Source of the DNA: CAYUCE01 sp964443275
GTDB lineage: Bacteria; Bipolaricaulota; Bipolaricaulia; CAYUCE01
Assembly (NCBI GenBank): GCA_964443275.1
Contig: CAYUCE010000040.1
Location: 1-16,685 of the forward strand
Length of the DNA: 16,685 bases
Direction: 5' to 3'
Positions 7,244-13,954 of the stretch are shown here, piece after piece. The position numbers were made by a program, and so were the translations under genes. Each line of letters begins with the position of its first letter. The stretch's first letter is position 1. The notes beneath the pieces are model-generated. The model had not been told where the DNA came from. It saw only the letters and a list, made by a program, of their open reading frames with translations, and did no database searches.

Positions 7244-7308
7244 AAATTCTATTGTTTAAAAGCTTTTGCTAAATTACTTGACTCACTGCGCCGGCAATTT
7301 AGGTCATG

Positions 7309-7336
7309 TTGCTTCTAAAAATTAAAATAGTATAAT
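7309..7336 (+). promoter_or_regulatory. Sigma70-type promoter for hypCDE with -10 box abutting the ribosome binding site
   Basis: TTGCTT (7309-7314), a 16-base spacer and a perfect TATAAT (7331-7336). The strong Shine-Dalgarno AAGGAGGTGT (7340-7349) begins only 4 bases after the -10 box, so a transcript starting about 7 bases downstream would begin inside it. Either the leader is extremely short or the real promoter is further upstream, for example using TTGACT at 7278. Confidence 0.55.
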
Positions 7337-7354
7337 TTTAAGGAGGTGTCTAGA

Positions 7355-7609
7355 ATGTGTTTAGCCGCTCCGTGTAAAGTTTCCCAAGTTAAAGAACAGG
7401 AAGCTATTGTGGAGTTAGGTGGAGTAAAAAGGAGAATAAGATTGGACACCTTACCCGAAGAGCTAAAACCCGGCGACTATGTATTAGTTCATACCGGCTT
7501 TGCCATCCGCAAGATTCCTCCCCATGAAGCCGAAAAAACCCTCCAGCTTTTCGACGAATTTATAGAGGCTAACCAAGAACTCGCCCAAGAACCTACTAAT
7601 GAAACTTAA
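7355..7609 (+). CDS. hypC: HypC-type [NiFe]-hydrogenase maturation chaperone
   Basis: 84 residues. HypC binds HypD and carries the Fe(CN)2CO unit to the hydrogenase large-subunit precursor. Its second residue must be Cys, exposed after removal of Met. The ATG at 7355 gives MCLAAPCKV, the exact family N-terminus. The longer in-frame start at 7346 would bury this Cys and overlaps the Shine-Dalgarno, so it is wrong. Further family features are VELGGVKRRIRLDTL, then the GDYVLVHTGFAIRKI block and a helical C-terminus with EAEKTLQLFDEF. The ribosome binding site AAGGAGGTGT is very strong. The gene overlaps hypD by 11 bases. Confidence 0.95.
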   Translation: MCLAAPCKVSQVKEQEAIVELGGVKRRIRLDTLPEELKPGDYVLVHTGFAIRKIPPHEAEKTLQLFDEFIEANQELAQEPTNET

Positions 7610-8696
7610 GTTCAGGGATGAAAGCAAAGCAAAAGAGTTGATAGCTACAATCAAAAAATTGGCTCCCCCGGACCCCATTAAGATCGTGCATGTATGTGGA
7701 ACTCACGAGATCACCATATCCGAGCATGGATTGAGAAGCCTGTTGCCACCTCAGATAGAAATTCTAGAGGGGCCCGGATGTCCGGTTTGCGTTACCCCGG
7801 CTAGTGATTTGGATGCGGCTACGACCCTAGCCGAAGAGGGAGTAATAGTGGTCACTTTCGGAGATATGATGAGAGTCCCGGGGAACAAAAAAACCTTAGA
7901 AGAGGTAAAGAGCGAGGGGGCAGACGTACGGGTAGTTTACAGCCCCTATGACGGGCTAAAATTAGCTCGAGACACGGACAAAGAAGTGGTTTTTTTTGGC
8001 ATAGGATTTGAAACTACCGCTCCTACGACCGCTGCCGTTTTGGTCAACGGGAAAAAAGATCCAAAAAACCTTCCCCATAATTTTAGCATACTCACCTCTA
8101 ACAAACTTATCCCTCCGGCCATGGAGGCTTTATCCAAGATGCCGAAAGTAAAGGTTAAAGGCTATCTGGCACCCGGTCATGTCTCCACAATTATAGGTAC
8201 CCACCCTTACAACATATTCCCTAGAAAATACAACCTCCCTACAGTGATAACCGGCTTTGAGCCTCTGGACATCCTCTACGGAATTGGCCTTCTCCTGAGA
8301 CAACTGAAAGGGAAGCCGAAGGTAGAAAATGCTTACCCCCGCTCGGTATCCTCAGGTGGAAACAGAAAGGCACAAAAATTACTGGATCAAGCTTTCCAAG
8401 TCACAGATGCTCGCTGGCGAGGTATAGGAACCATACCCGATTCGGGACTTAAGCTTAAAGAGGATTTTGCCCCCTGGGACGCACGAAATAAATTTCAAAT
8501 TGAAACAGGGAAAGAGGAGAAATTACATCCCGGCTGCAAATGCGATTTGATCATCACCGCTCAGGCTAGACCGGATGAATGTTCACTTTTTCAAAACGGA
8601 ACATGCAACCCCAACGATCCATACGGACCCTGCATGGTAGGTAAAGAGGCCATGTGTAACATTTGGTATCGCTACGGCGGTCGGCCCGGGCTTTAA
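7599..8696 (+). CDS. hypD: HypD, iron-sulfur scaffold for Fe(CN)2CO assembly
   Basis: 365 residues, the usual length. HypD, with HypC, is the site where CN and CO ligands are put on iron for [NiFe] hydrogenase, using electrons through a 4Fe-4S cluster. Signatures seen are CGTHE with C33 and H36, GPGCPVC with C61 and C64, GFETTAP near 136, and GYLAPGHVSTIIG near 188. The Cys-rich C-terminal region has C313, C315, C328, C336, C345 and C353, including GPCMVGKEAMCN, as expected for the cluster. The ATG lies inside the end of hypC (overlap ATGAAACTTAA), so it is translationally coupled. The product should be cytosolic. Confidence 0.97.
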   Translation: MKLKFRDESKAKELIATIKKLAPPDPIKIVHVCGTHEITISEHGLRSLLPPQIEILEGPGCPVCVTPASDLDAATTLAEEGVIVVTFGDMMRVPGNKKTLEEVKSEGADVRVVYSPYDGLKLARDTDKEVVFFGIGFETTAPTTAAVLVNGKKDPKNLPHNFSILTSNKLIPPAMEALSKMPKVKVKGYLAPGHVSTIIGTHPYNIFPRKYNLPTVITGFEPLDILYGIGLLLRQLKGKPKVENAYPRSVSSGGNRKAQKLLDQAFQVTDARWRGIGTIPDSGLKLKEDFAPWDARNKFQIETGKEEKLHPGCKCDLIITAQARPDECSLFQNGTCNPNDPYGPCMVGKEAMCNIWYRYGGRPGL

Positions 8697-8718
8697 AAGT
8701 TGCTTTTAGGTGAGTCAA

Positions 8719-9753
8719 GTGGTCAGAAGCAATAAAATTACAGAAAAAAATATAACCCTTATCCATGGAGCGGGCGGGACAAAGATGCTTGAGCTGGTTC
8801 AGGATTTGATTCTAAATAAGGTGAAAAAAGTCAATGTCGGGGGGATAGGGCTTAAAGAATTGGACGATGGAGCAACTATCCCCATTGGGGATAAGAATCT
8901 GGTGCTAACTACGGATAGCCACGTAGTCAAGCCGATATTTTTCCCCGGAGGAGATATAGGGAAATTAGCCGTGGCGGGCACCATAAACGATCTAGCAGTT
9001 ATGGGAGCAAAACCTCTAGCCATGACCTTAAGCTTGATCATCGAAGAAGGCTTTCCAAAAAGCGATTTGGATAAAATCGCCGAGTCAATCAGCAAGAGCC
9101 TCCAAGAAGCCGATACAGCTTTAATAACCGGGGATACCAAAGTGATGGGTAAAGGGGAACTAGATGGACTAGTGATCAATACCACCGGATTGGGAATTGC
9201 AAATCGAGTAATTAGCGACTCGGGACTTGAAGTTGGAGACAAAATAATGGTCACCGGATGGATTGGCGATCACGGGATGGCTTTACTGGCCAGCAGGGAA
9301 GGTATGGACTTTGAGACTGACCTTACCTCCGATGTAACCCCTTTAAGCAAAATGATTTCCAAGGCTCTATCCGTGGGCGGAATCACCGCTATGAAGGATC
9401 CCACTCGAGGAGGCCTAGCCAACGCCCTAAATGAAATGGCCCAAAAAAGTGGAATGGGAATAACTATCGAGGAAACAAAGATACCCTTGCGTGAGGAAGT
9501 TAAAGGACTAGCCGAGATTTTGGGAATAAACCCGCTGGAGGTAGGAAACGAAGGTAAAGCAATAATAGGGGTAAAAGAAGAGAAAGCACAGGCTGTTTTG
9601 AAAATTCTAAAAAAAAACAAAAAAGGGATACATGCCCAAATTATAGGTCGGGTAACCAATGAACATAGAGGGAAAGTTATTTTGGAAACCGAGGTGGGAG
9701 GGAGGCGATTTCTTGAACCCCCATTAGGTGACCCAATACCTAGAATTTGTTGA
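8719..9753 (+). CDS. hypE: HypE, carbamoyl-dehydratase forming thiocyanate for CN ligands
   Basis: HypE dehydrates the carbamoyl group placed by HypF on its C-terminal Cys to give a thiocyanate, which then supplies cyanide to HypCD. The C-terminus here is PRIC, the invariant ending with the catalytic Cys. Other PurM/HypE-type features are HGAGG near the start, ITGDTKVMGKGELDGLVINT in the ATP-binding part, and MKDPTRGGLANALNE. From the GTG at 8719, preceded by AGGTGA (8708-8713), the protein has 344 residues. The in-frame GTG at 8710 is an alternative that would sit inside this ribosome binding site. It follows hypD by 22 bases. HypF, HypA, HypB and a hydrogenase are not in the window. Confidence 0.96.
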   Translation: MVRSNKITEKNITLIHGAGGTKMLELVQDLILNKVKKVNVGGIGLKELDDGATIPIGDKNLVLTTDSHVVKPIFFPGGDIGKLAVAGTINDLAVMGAKPLAMTLSLIIEEGFPKSDLDKIAESISKSLQEADTALITGDTKVMGKGELDGLVINTTGLGIANRVISDSGLEVGDKIMVTGWIGDHGMALLASREGMDFETDLTSDVTPLSKMISKALSVGGITAMKDPTRGGLANALNEMAQKSGMGITIEETKIPLREEVKGLAEILGINPLEVGNEGKAIIGVKEEKAQAVLKILKKNKKGIHAQIIGRVTNEHRGKVILETEVGGRRFLEPPLGDPIPRIC

Positions 9754-9776
9754 CCAGCCACCTGTTATATATAAAG

Positions 9777-9804
9777 TTGATTTTTACTGAAGGCGGTCTA
9801 TAAT
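9777..9804 (+). promoter_or_regulatory. Candidate promoter for the secreted Cys-rich protein
   Basis: TTGATT (9777-9782), a 16-base spacer and a perfect TATAAT (9799-9804). The leader to the ATG at 10009 would be about 200 bases and would carry the palindromic repeats at 9837-9969. Confidence 0.5.
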
Positions 9805-9836
9805 TTAAGTATCTATTTAGCCGCATGAAAACCTTT

Positions 9837-9862
9837 GGAATGACTTGGAGGCCATTCCCTAC
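9837..9862 (-). repeat. GTAGGG-led palindrome, copy R1 (minus orientation)
   Basis: Read on the minus strand it starts GTAGGGAATGGCC and closes with CATTCC. The stem is 6 bp (GGAATG at 9837-9842 with CATTCC at 9853-9858), followed by CTAC (9859-9862). It is the most degraded copy, with only the outer part of the stem kept. It shares with R2 a downstream flank beginning ATCTGGCG. Confidence 0.7.
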
Positions 9863-9897
9863 ATCTGGCGCATCATAAAAACGCACCGAAACATGCC

Positions 9898-9923
9898 GGA
9901 ATGGCACAGAGGCCATTCCCTAC
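9898..9923 (-). repeat. GTAGGG-led palindrome, copy R2 (minus orientation)
   Basis: A perfect 8-bp stem, GGAATGGC (9898-9905) with GCCATTCC (9912-9919), loop ACAGAG, then CTAC. On the minus strand it reads GTAGGG followed by the stem and the loop CTCTGT, the same loop as copy R3. Confidence 0.8.
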
Positions 9924-9943
9924 ATCTGGCGTATTATAAAAAC

Positions 9944-9969
9944 GTAGGGTTGGGCCTCTGTGCCCAACC
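9944..9969 (+). repeat. GTAGGG-led palindrome, copy R3 (plus orientation)
   Basis: GTAGGG (9944-9949) leads into a perfect 8-bp stem, GGTTGGGC (9948-9955) with GCCCAACC (9962-9969), loop CTCTGT. Compared with R2 the inner stem differs on both arms (AATG/CATT against TTGG/CCAA) while the loop is unchanged, so pairing is conserved. It faces R2 in inverted orientation across about 20 bases. Confidence 0.8.
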
Positions 9970-10008
9970 GAAACATGCTGATAACATTTTAAAAACAAGG
10001 AGGGGAAA

Positions 10009-10199
10009 ATGAAGATTCAAAGGTGGTCAGTGAGAAAATATGTCTTTTTGGCTGTGATTGTTGCTCTGTCGCTATTTTCAGTCGTGACAGTTGCAGACAC
10101 CTGCTGTGGATGCCATACTTGCCCCTCAAAGGGCTGGGCCAAAGTGGAAACCGAAAAAGCGATGTACAGACGCGGAGAAGAGGTTAATTTCACCTTTTT
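10009..10199 (+). CDS. Secreted Cys-rich protein, N-terminal part before an assembly gap
   Basis: About 63 residues are readable before the run of N. A basic start and hydrophobic core (KYVFLAVIVALSLFSVV) followed by TVA form a classic signal peptide, probably cut near A29-D30. The mature protein opens with the cluster DTCCGCHTC (four Cys and a His within a few residues), then KVETEKAMYRRGEEVNFTF. The latter resembles the first strands of secreted beta-sandwich domains with a YxxGExVxF pattern. The Cys cluster could bind metal or form disulfides. The start is firm: AAGGAGGGG lies just upstream. The C-terminal part and length are unknown because of the gap, and no frame after the gap can be assigned to it. 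Confidence 0.7.
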
Positions 10200-10299
10200 N
10201 NNNNNNNNNNNNNNNNNNNNNNNNNNNNNNNNNNNNNNNNNNNNNNNNNNNNNNNNNNNNNNNNNNNNNNNNNNNNNNNNNNNNNNNNNNNNNNNNNNN
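10200..10299. other. Assembly gap (100 N)
   Basis: Exactly 100 consecutive N, the usual stand-in for a scaffold gap of unknown size. Reading frames drawn across it are meaningless. At least the C-terminal part of the secreted protein, and perhaps more genes, is missing here. Confidence 0.99.
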
Positions 10300-10359
10300 A
10301 TTGTTGCTTTTTCAAACGGCAGTTGAAACAAAAGTGGCTGTCTCGCAAAGGTCAATCCT

Positions 10360-10388
10360 TTGAAAACTGGTCCTTTTTTGGATTTAAT
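10360..10388 (+). promoter_or_regulatory. Candidate promoter for the rubrerythrin-like gene
   Basis: TTGAAA (10360-10365), a 17-base spacer and TTTAAT (10383-10388), with the ATG at 10421 about 26 bases after the predicted start. It suggests that the downstream gene is its own transcription unit. Confidence 0.45.
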
Positions 10389-10420
10389 GTATTCACCAAA
10401 ACAAACAGGGGGCATTATAT

Positions 10421-10930
10421 ATGGCTATAAAAAAAGATTCGCTAAATCTAGCTATCGACCTGGAAAAGGAAGGGTATGAATATTATACTCAGCATGCAAG
10501 AAAGGCTAAAAACCCACTTTCCAAAACTGTGCTAGAGACGCTGGCAGCCATGGAACTTGAGCATATCGAAGTGGTCAAAAAAATCGCTGAAGGTAAGTCA
10601 GTAACCGCTAATCGATTAAAAAAAGTTGATGTCGAACAGCAGGTAAGAGACGTATTTGATGAATTTTCCGAGAGTGAAAGAAAAGGCTGGAAGGAAAAGG
10701 ATTCATCTGTCTACGAGCACGCCTTAGAGCTAGAAACCAAGCTGGCCAAACTCTATAAACAGCTTGAAAAAGAGACTTCCGACAATGAGGAGAAAGATTT
10801 CTTCCACGCCCTGATGCAGGAAGAGGACAAACATTACGAACTCGTATATAACGCTATGTATTATTTAACCGATCCTAAGAGCTGGGCCTCGGAATTTGAA
10901 GGAGAAGTATGGAACTGGATGAATATATAA
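10421..10930 (+). CDS. Rubrerythrin-like ferritin-family diiron protein (no rubredoxin domain)
   Basis: 169 residues, all-helical. The diiron ligands of the ferritin/rubrerythrin fold are visible: E17 in the first helix (DLEKEGYEYY), the E45-x-x-H48 pair in MELEH, E103 in the third helix (EHALELETK), and E134/E135 with H138 in QEEDKHYELV. Members act in peroxide detoxification or iron handling in anaerobes. The usual C-terminal rubredoxin domain with two CxxC pairs is absent; instead the chain ends with an aromatic segment (SWASEFEGEVWNWMNI). The start has AGGGGG 8 bases upstream. It is followed by a palindrome at 10971-11005 that lies between this gene and the convergent cold-shock gene. Electron donor and exact role cannot be told. 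Confidence 0.88.
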   Translation: MAIKKDSLNLAIDLEKEGYEYYTQHARKAKNPLSKTVLETLAAMELEHIEVVKKIAEGKSVTANRLKKVDVEQQVRDVFDEFSESERKGWKEKDSSVYEHALELETKLAKLYKQLEKETSDNEEKDFFHALMQEEDKHYELVYNAMYYLTDPKSWASEFEGEVWNWMNI

Positions 10931-10970
10931 TCTCTGCTTTTAATTCCTAGCAGAACCTCCACTTTGAAAT

Positions 10971-11005
10971 GTAGGGGCCTCATAGATATGAGATCCATGA
11001 GGCCC
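10971..11005. terminator. GTAGGG-led palindrome R4, probable bidirectional terminator
   Basis: GTAGGG (10971-10976) overlaps a perfect 9-bp stem, GGGCCTCAT (10975-10983) with ATGAGGCCC (10997-11005), loop 13 bases, then TTT. It lies between the convergent rubrerythrin-like and cold-shock genes, so it could end both transcripts, although the T run is short. Its GTAGGG lead links it to copies R1-R3 upstream. Confidence 0.6.
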
Positions 11006-11026
11006 TTTGATAGTCCTAACCAAAAA

Positions 11027-11230
11027 TTAGTCCAAAATTGTAACGTTAACTGCTTTGGGACCTTTGTCGCCTTCTTCTACCTCAAACTCTACCGACTGAC
11101 CTTCTCTTAAAGACCTGTATCCCTGACCTTCGATTGAAGTGTAATGTACGAAGACGTCGCTTCCATTTTCCTGCTCGATGAAACCGTAGCCTTTGGAATT
11201 ATTAAACCATTTAACAGTTCCCTTAGCCAT
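11027..11230 (-). CDS. Cold-shock protein (CspA/CspB family)
   Basis: 67 residues with the whole cold-shock domain. MAKGTVKWFNNSKGYGFIEQ contains RNP1 (KGYGFI), and DVFVHYTSI contains RNP2. The family binds single-stranded RNA and DNA and melts RNA structure. I chose the ATG at 11230 (MAKGTVKWF) over the in-frame upstream ATG at 11242 because the family starts there and AGGGAGGTT (complement of 11241-11249) is correctly spaced for it. The gene has its own strong promoter at 11413-11440 and an unusually long leader of about 175 bases, as seen for cold-induced csp genes. It lies downstream of the M50 protease gene on the same strand, and converges with the rubrerythrin-like gene. Confidence 0.97.
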   Translation of the reverse strand: MAKGTVKWFNNSKGYGFIEQENGSDVFVHYTSIEGQGYRSLREGQSVEFEVEEGDKGPKAVNVTILD

Positions 11231-11406
11231 ACTAAAAAACAACCTCCCTGTCTGCTTTGGATTTGACTACACTACTGCTACCAACTGCTCCAGGAAGGCA
11301 TGCTTTGGCTCCTCTGTACTGCGGTGGTGCATATAGATTCGTCATAAAGCTTCGTTTTGGTTATATTAAGGTTTAATTCTACCTACTTCTCAATTTCTTC
11401 GCAGAC
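11231..11406 (-). promoter_or_regulatory. Long 5' leader of the cold-shock gene
   Basis: About 175 transcribed but untranslated bases lie between the predicted start (near 11406) and the csp ATG. No open frame is evident. Long leaders of this size act as temperature-responsive RNA structures in characterised csp mRNAs. Whether this one folds that way is inferred from position and length only. Confidence 0.5.
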
Positions 11407-11412
11407 CCTATA

Positions 11413-11440
11413 AGTATAGCAACTTAAGGTACAGTGTCAA
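11413..11440 (-). promoter_or_regulatory. Sigma70-type promoter for the cold-shock gene
   Basis: On the minus strand: TTGACA (11440-11435), a 16-base spacer and TATACT (11418-11413). The -35 box lies only 5 bases past the stop of the upstream M50 protease gene, so csp has its own promoter rather than relying only on readthrough. Confidence 0.75.
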
Positions 11441-11445
11441 GTTGG

Positions 11446-12159
11446 CTAAAAGAAATTGAGCTGGCGGGCTAGCTCCACCCAAAGCGGGCCCAGAGGATTT
11501 TGCATTACCCAGATGAATATGGGCCTAATAACCTGCTGTAAGATCCCAAACCATAAAAGTCCTATGACTATCAAGAAGCCGTAAGGTTCAAGACTATGCA
11601 TAATCCGCTTACCTTCAGCCGGAAGCAAATAGGTAAGAATACGGGAACCATCAAGAGGAGGTACGGGAATCAAATTAAAGATAGCCAGGATAATGTTTAT
11701 TATCACAAACATCCCCAGCATGAAGCCGATATCTCTTAATATGATTCCCATAAAAGAATCTACAAAAATAGCCTGTCTGAAACCGGCCGCAAAGAGCTTC
11801 CAGAGTATGGTACCGGCAAGAGCTAAACCCAGGTTGGTAAGTGGGCCGGCCATCCCCACCTGCATCATCCCTCTATAGGGGTTCTTAAAATAACGGGGGT
11901 TGATGGGCACCGGCTTTGCCCATCCTATAATGAATAGGGTGGAACCGGAGAGCAGACTAAAAAACACCAGCATTGCCGGGACTATAATAGTTCCGAAAAG
12001 GTCAATATGGGGAATGGGATTTAAAGTAAGCCGCCCTTGCAGTTTGGCCGTAGGATCCCCCAATAGGTTGGCCACCCACCCATGGGCACACTCATGAAAA
12101 ACTACCGCAGTGAAAAGACATATTAAAGCCAGTATAATTACCACTATGGATCCTATCAT
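11446..12159 (-). CDS. M50-family site-2-type intramembrane protease
   Basis: 237 residues with about five or six membrane helices. The zinc site is HECAH (H22, E23, H26) in the first helix, with the third ligand region NLIPVPPLDGSRIL (D170) near the end. GPLTN (105-109) and NPIPHIDLFGT (47-57) are further signatures of the short, PDZ-less M50 group found in many bacteria. Such enzymes cut transmembrane or membrane-near substrates; the target is unknown here. The ATG lies one base after the TGA of the upstream RqcH gene (TGATATG on the minus strand), so translation is probably coupled and the two share a transcript. There is little room for an independent promoter. Confidence 0.93.
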   Translation of the reverse strand: MIGSIVVIILALICLFTAVVFHECAHGWVANLLGDPTAKLQGRLTLNPIPHIDLFGTIIVPAMLVFFSLLSGSTLFIIGWAKPVPINPRYFKNPYRGMMQVGMAGPLTNLGLALAGTILWKLFAAGFRQAIFVDSFMGIILRDIGFMLGMFVIINIILAIFNLIPVPPLDGSRILTYLLPAEGKRIMHSLEPYGFLIVIGLLWFGILQQVIRPIFIWVMQNPLGPLWVELARQLNFF

Positions 12160-12160
12160 A

Positions 12161-13885
12161 TCAAGCTAGTAACTCCCTTAGGTTAAAATCATTCAAGGTT
12201 ACTGTAATTACATCCTCCTTTTCAACGATTACCAATCCCGGTTTAGCACCTTTGGGCTTTTTTAAATATTTTACCGGGGTGTGGGTAACCGGGACGTGGG
12301 TAGAACCTCTGGCTTTGGAATAATAGGCAGCCAATTGAGAAGCTTTATATAAAATCTCTGGCGGGATCTTTTCCGGGTCTTCGCCTGTTTTCAATATAAC
12401 ATGTGCCCCGGGTAGATTTTTAACATGAAACCAAACATCCCTCTTGGATGCATTTCGCACCAATTTATCGTTTTGCCTCCCGCTTTTTCCCACCAATACA
12501 AGGTAAGCTCCTATTCTGAATTTACGGGGGCCGGAGGTCTCATCAACTTTTTCCGATTCGGATCTTTGCTCTGTACTTATATAACCTTCCTCCTTTAGTT
12601 CCTCTTCTAGGACTTTTAAATCGGCCAAAGATTCTGCCTGTTTCAAATTGCTTTCCACCTCGAGCAAATACCGTTTCTCTCTAGCTAGCTCACTTATTCT
12701 AGCGGTGAGCTTGCTTTGAGCTCTTTTGAGCTTCTTGTACTTTTGATAGTATTTGTTCGCGTTTTCAATCACCGAAAGAGAGGGGTCCAGATCGATGGTA
12801 ATTAGCTTCTCGCCATCTTCAAAAATATCTTCTAATTTAACTTGTTTACCAGGTTTTTTTATGTGGGCCTGGTTTGCCATCAGTAAGTCCGCTTTCTTCC
12901 TATATTTATCATATTTTTTGGATTTTTCAAGCTCATCTTGGACGGAGGAAAGTGCTTTTTTAACTTTTTCTGTCCCCTTTTCAACTGCTTTAAATAACTT
13001 TTCTGAGTACTTATTAAACTTCTCTTCCTCACGGTGGTATTGGTAGTACTCATCTAAGGTTCCACAGATGGTGGCCTTTTCTTTCACTCGCATCCCAGCG
13101 TAGGTAGCCAGCTCAAAGGGTGCCCAGCTTACCGGCCGGCCATCTTCATAATAAACCCGTGGGTTCCACTGTTTATCTCTAAGTTTGCTGAAAATTTCCT
13201 CAAAAGCTCCAGCCAAAGAATTAAGTCTTTCCGAAGTTAGACGAAAGAGCTTTTGAGAAGGAGAAATCCCCGCCCTTATAGGTATCTCCTTGGCCATAGG
13301 AGGACCAATTCCGTCTATATTGGCCTGTATTATTCGCCAAAGTTCTTTACCCTGGTTTTTATTTTTATTTAACATTTCCTTAAATTTATCCCTGGCAAGC
13401 GATAAGGGATGGTATTTATCTTGCGGGGGGGGCGGCTGGTAGCTTGCTTTCGGTAAGATGGTCCGTTTTCCCTTCCTTCTTTTGAGACTGTCAACCACCT
13501 GATTGTTTTCTATTAGGATGCAATTGCTATATCTTCCCATAAGCTCAAGGCTCAAGATAAACTTTTTGCCCTTTTTTTGAACGTGTATATCCAGGACCCT
13601 ATCCAACCCGCGTTGTTTTACTTTTCTTATAATTCCTCCTCCTAGGCGCGCTCTTAGGAGCATACAAAAAGCGGGGGGCTTCTGAGGATTTCTAAATTTT
13701 TGGTCGGTGAGGTAAACTCTTGGTTCAGAGGAGATGGAAATTAACAATTTAAGGTCCTCATTTGCCCATATATTGATTAAGAGAAGATCTTTCTCCGGCT
13801 GATAAATTTTTCTGATTACCCCCTCCAATATTTTACCGCGCAATTCACCAGCTACACAGGATAAAGTGATACCGTCAAAATTCAT
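12161..13885 (-). CDS. rqcH: RqcH/FbpA (NFACT) ribosome quality-control factor
   Basis: 574 residues with the full NFACT layout. NFACT-N starts MNFDGITLSCVAGEL and includes GLDRVL with D95-R96, matching the Asp-Arg pair needed for alanine tailing in Bacillus RqcH. A helix-hairpin-helix part (NIDGIGPPMAKEI) follows, then a long coiled coil (about 300-430). The C-terminal NFACT-R domain has RNASKRDVWFHVKNLPGAHV and KARGSTHVPVTHTPVKYLKKP. The protein binds stalled 50S subunits carrying peptidyl-tRNA and directs C-terminal alanine tails that mark the peptide for proteolysis. Older annotations call it fibronectin-binding protein A. No clear ribosome binding site precedes the ATG at 13885. It is followed directly by the M50 protease gene. 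Confidence 0.95.
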   Translation of the reverse strand: MNFDGITLSCVAGELRGKILEGVIRKIYQPEKDLLLINIWANEDLKLLISISSEPRVYLTDQKFRNPQKPPAFCMLLRARLGGGIIRKVKQRGLDRVLDIHVQKKGKKFILSLELMGRYSNCILIENNQVVDSLKRRKGKRTILPKASYQPPPPQDKYHPLSLARDKFKEMLNKNKNQGKELWRIIQANIDGIGPPMAKEIPIRAGISPSQKLFRLTSERLNSLAGAFEEIFSKLRDKQWNPRVYYEDGRPVSWAPFELATYAGMRVKEKATICGTLDEYYQYHREEEKFNKYSEKLFKAVEKGTEKVKKALSSVQDELEKSKKYDKYRKKADLLMANQAHIKKPGKQVKLEDIFEDGEKLITIDLDPSLSVIENANKYYQKYKKLKRAQSKLTARISELAREKRYLLEVESNLKQAESLADLKVLEEELKEEGYISTEQRSESEKVDETSGPRKFRIGAYLVLVGKSGRQNDKLVRNASKRDVWFHVKNLPGAHVILKTGEDPEKIPPEILYKASQLAAYYSKARGSTHVPVTHTPVKYLKKPKGAKPGLVIVEKEDVITVTLNDFNLRELLA

Positions 13886-13954
13886 CTTATAAGAATGATA
13901 CCGAAATAATGAAATTTAAAAAGTTTATCTGAGGTGAAAAAAACGGCACGTGTA

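Larger units (their letters stand above)
9848..9978. repeat. Duplicated intergenic module carrying the palindromes
   Basis: Positions 9848-9883 and 9909-9944 are near-identical direct repeats (36 bases, two C/T differences), offset by 61 bases. Both are then followed by CCGAAACATGC (9886-9896 and 9968-9978). In the first module only two bases lie between the repeat and this tail. In the second, a complete 8-bp-stem hairpin (R3) sits there. The region therefore looks like a tandem duplication plus gain or loss of one hairpin. Confidence 0.75.

Noticed and set aside
8799..9761. Two long minus-strand open frames under hypE (151 and 163 residues)
   Set aside because: They are shadows of hypE, whose motifs and C-terminal Cys are complete on the plus strand. 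Their composition (Ser/Pro/Ile-rich) is typical of antisense frames.
9837..9978. Possible CRISPR array
   Set aside because: Only two similar modules, palindromic and unequal, with no regular spacers and no cas genes nearby.
10017..10415. Open frames drawn across the run of N on both strands
   Set aside because: The 100 N stand for unknown sequence, so any frame crossing them is meaningless.
10302..10430. A 42-codon plus-strand open frame from the gap to 10430
   Set aside because: It is short, has no start or recognised motif and overlaps a plausible promoter for the rubrerythrin-like gene. It is noted only as a possible gene end.
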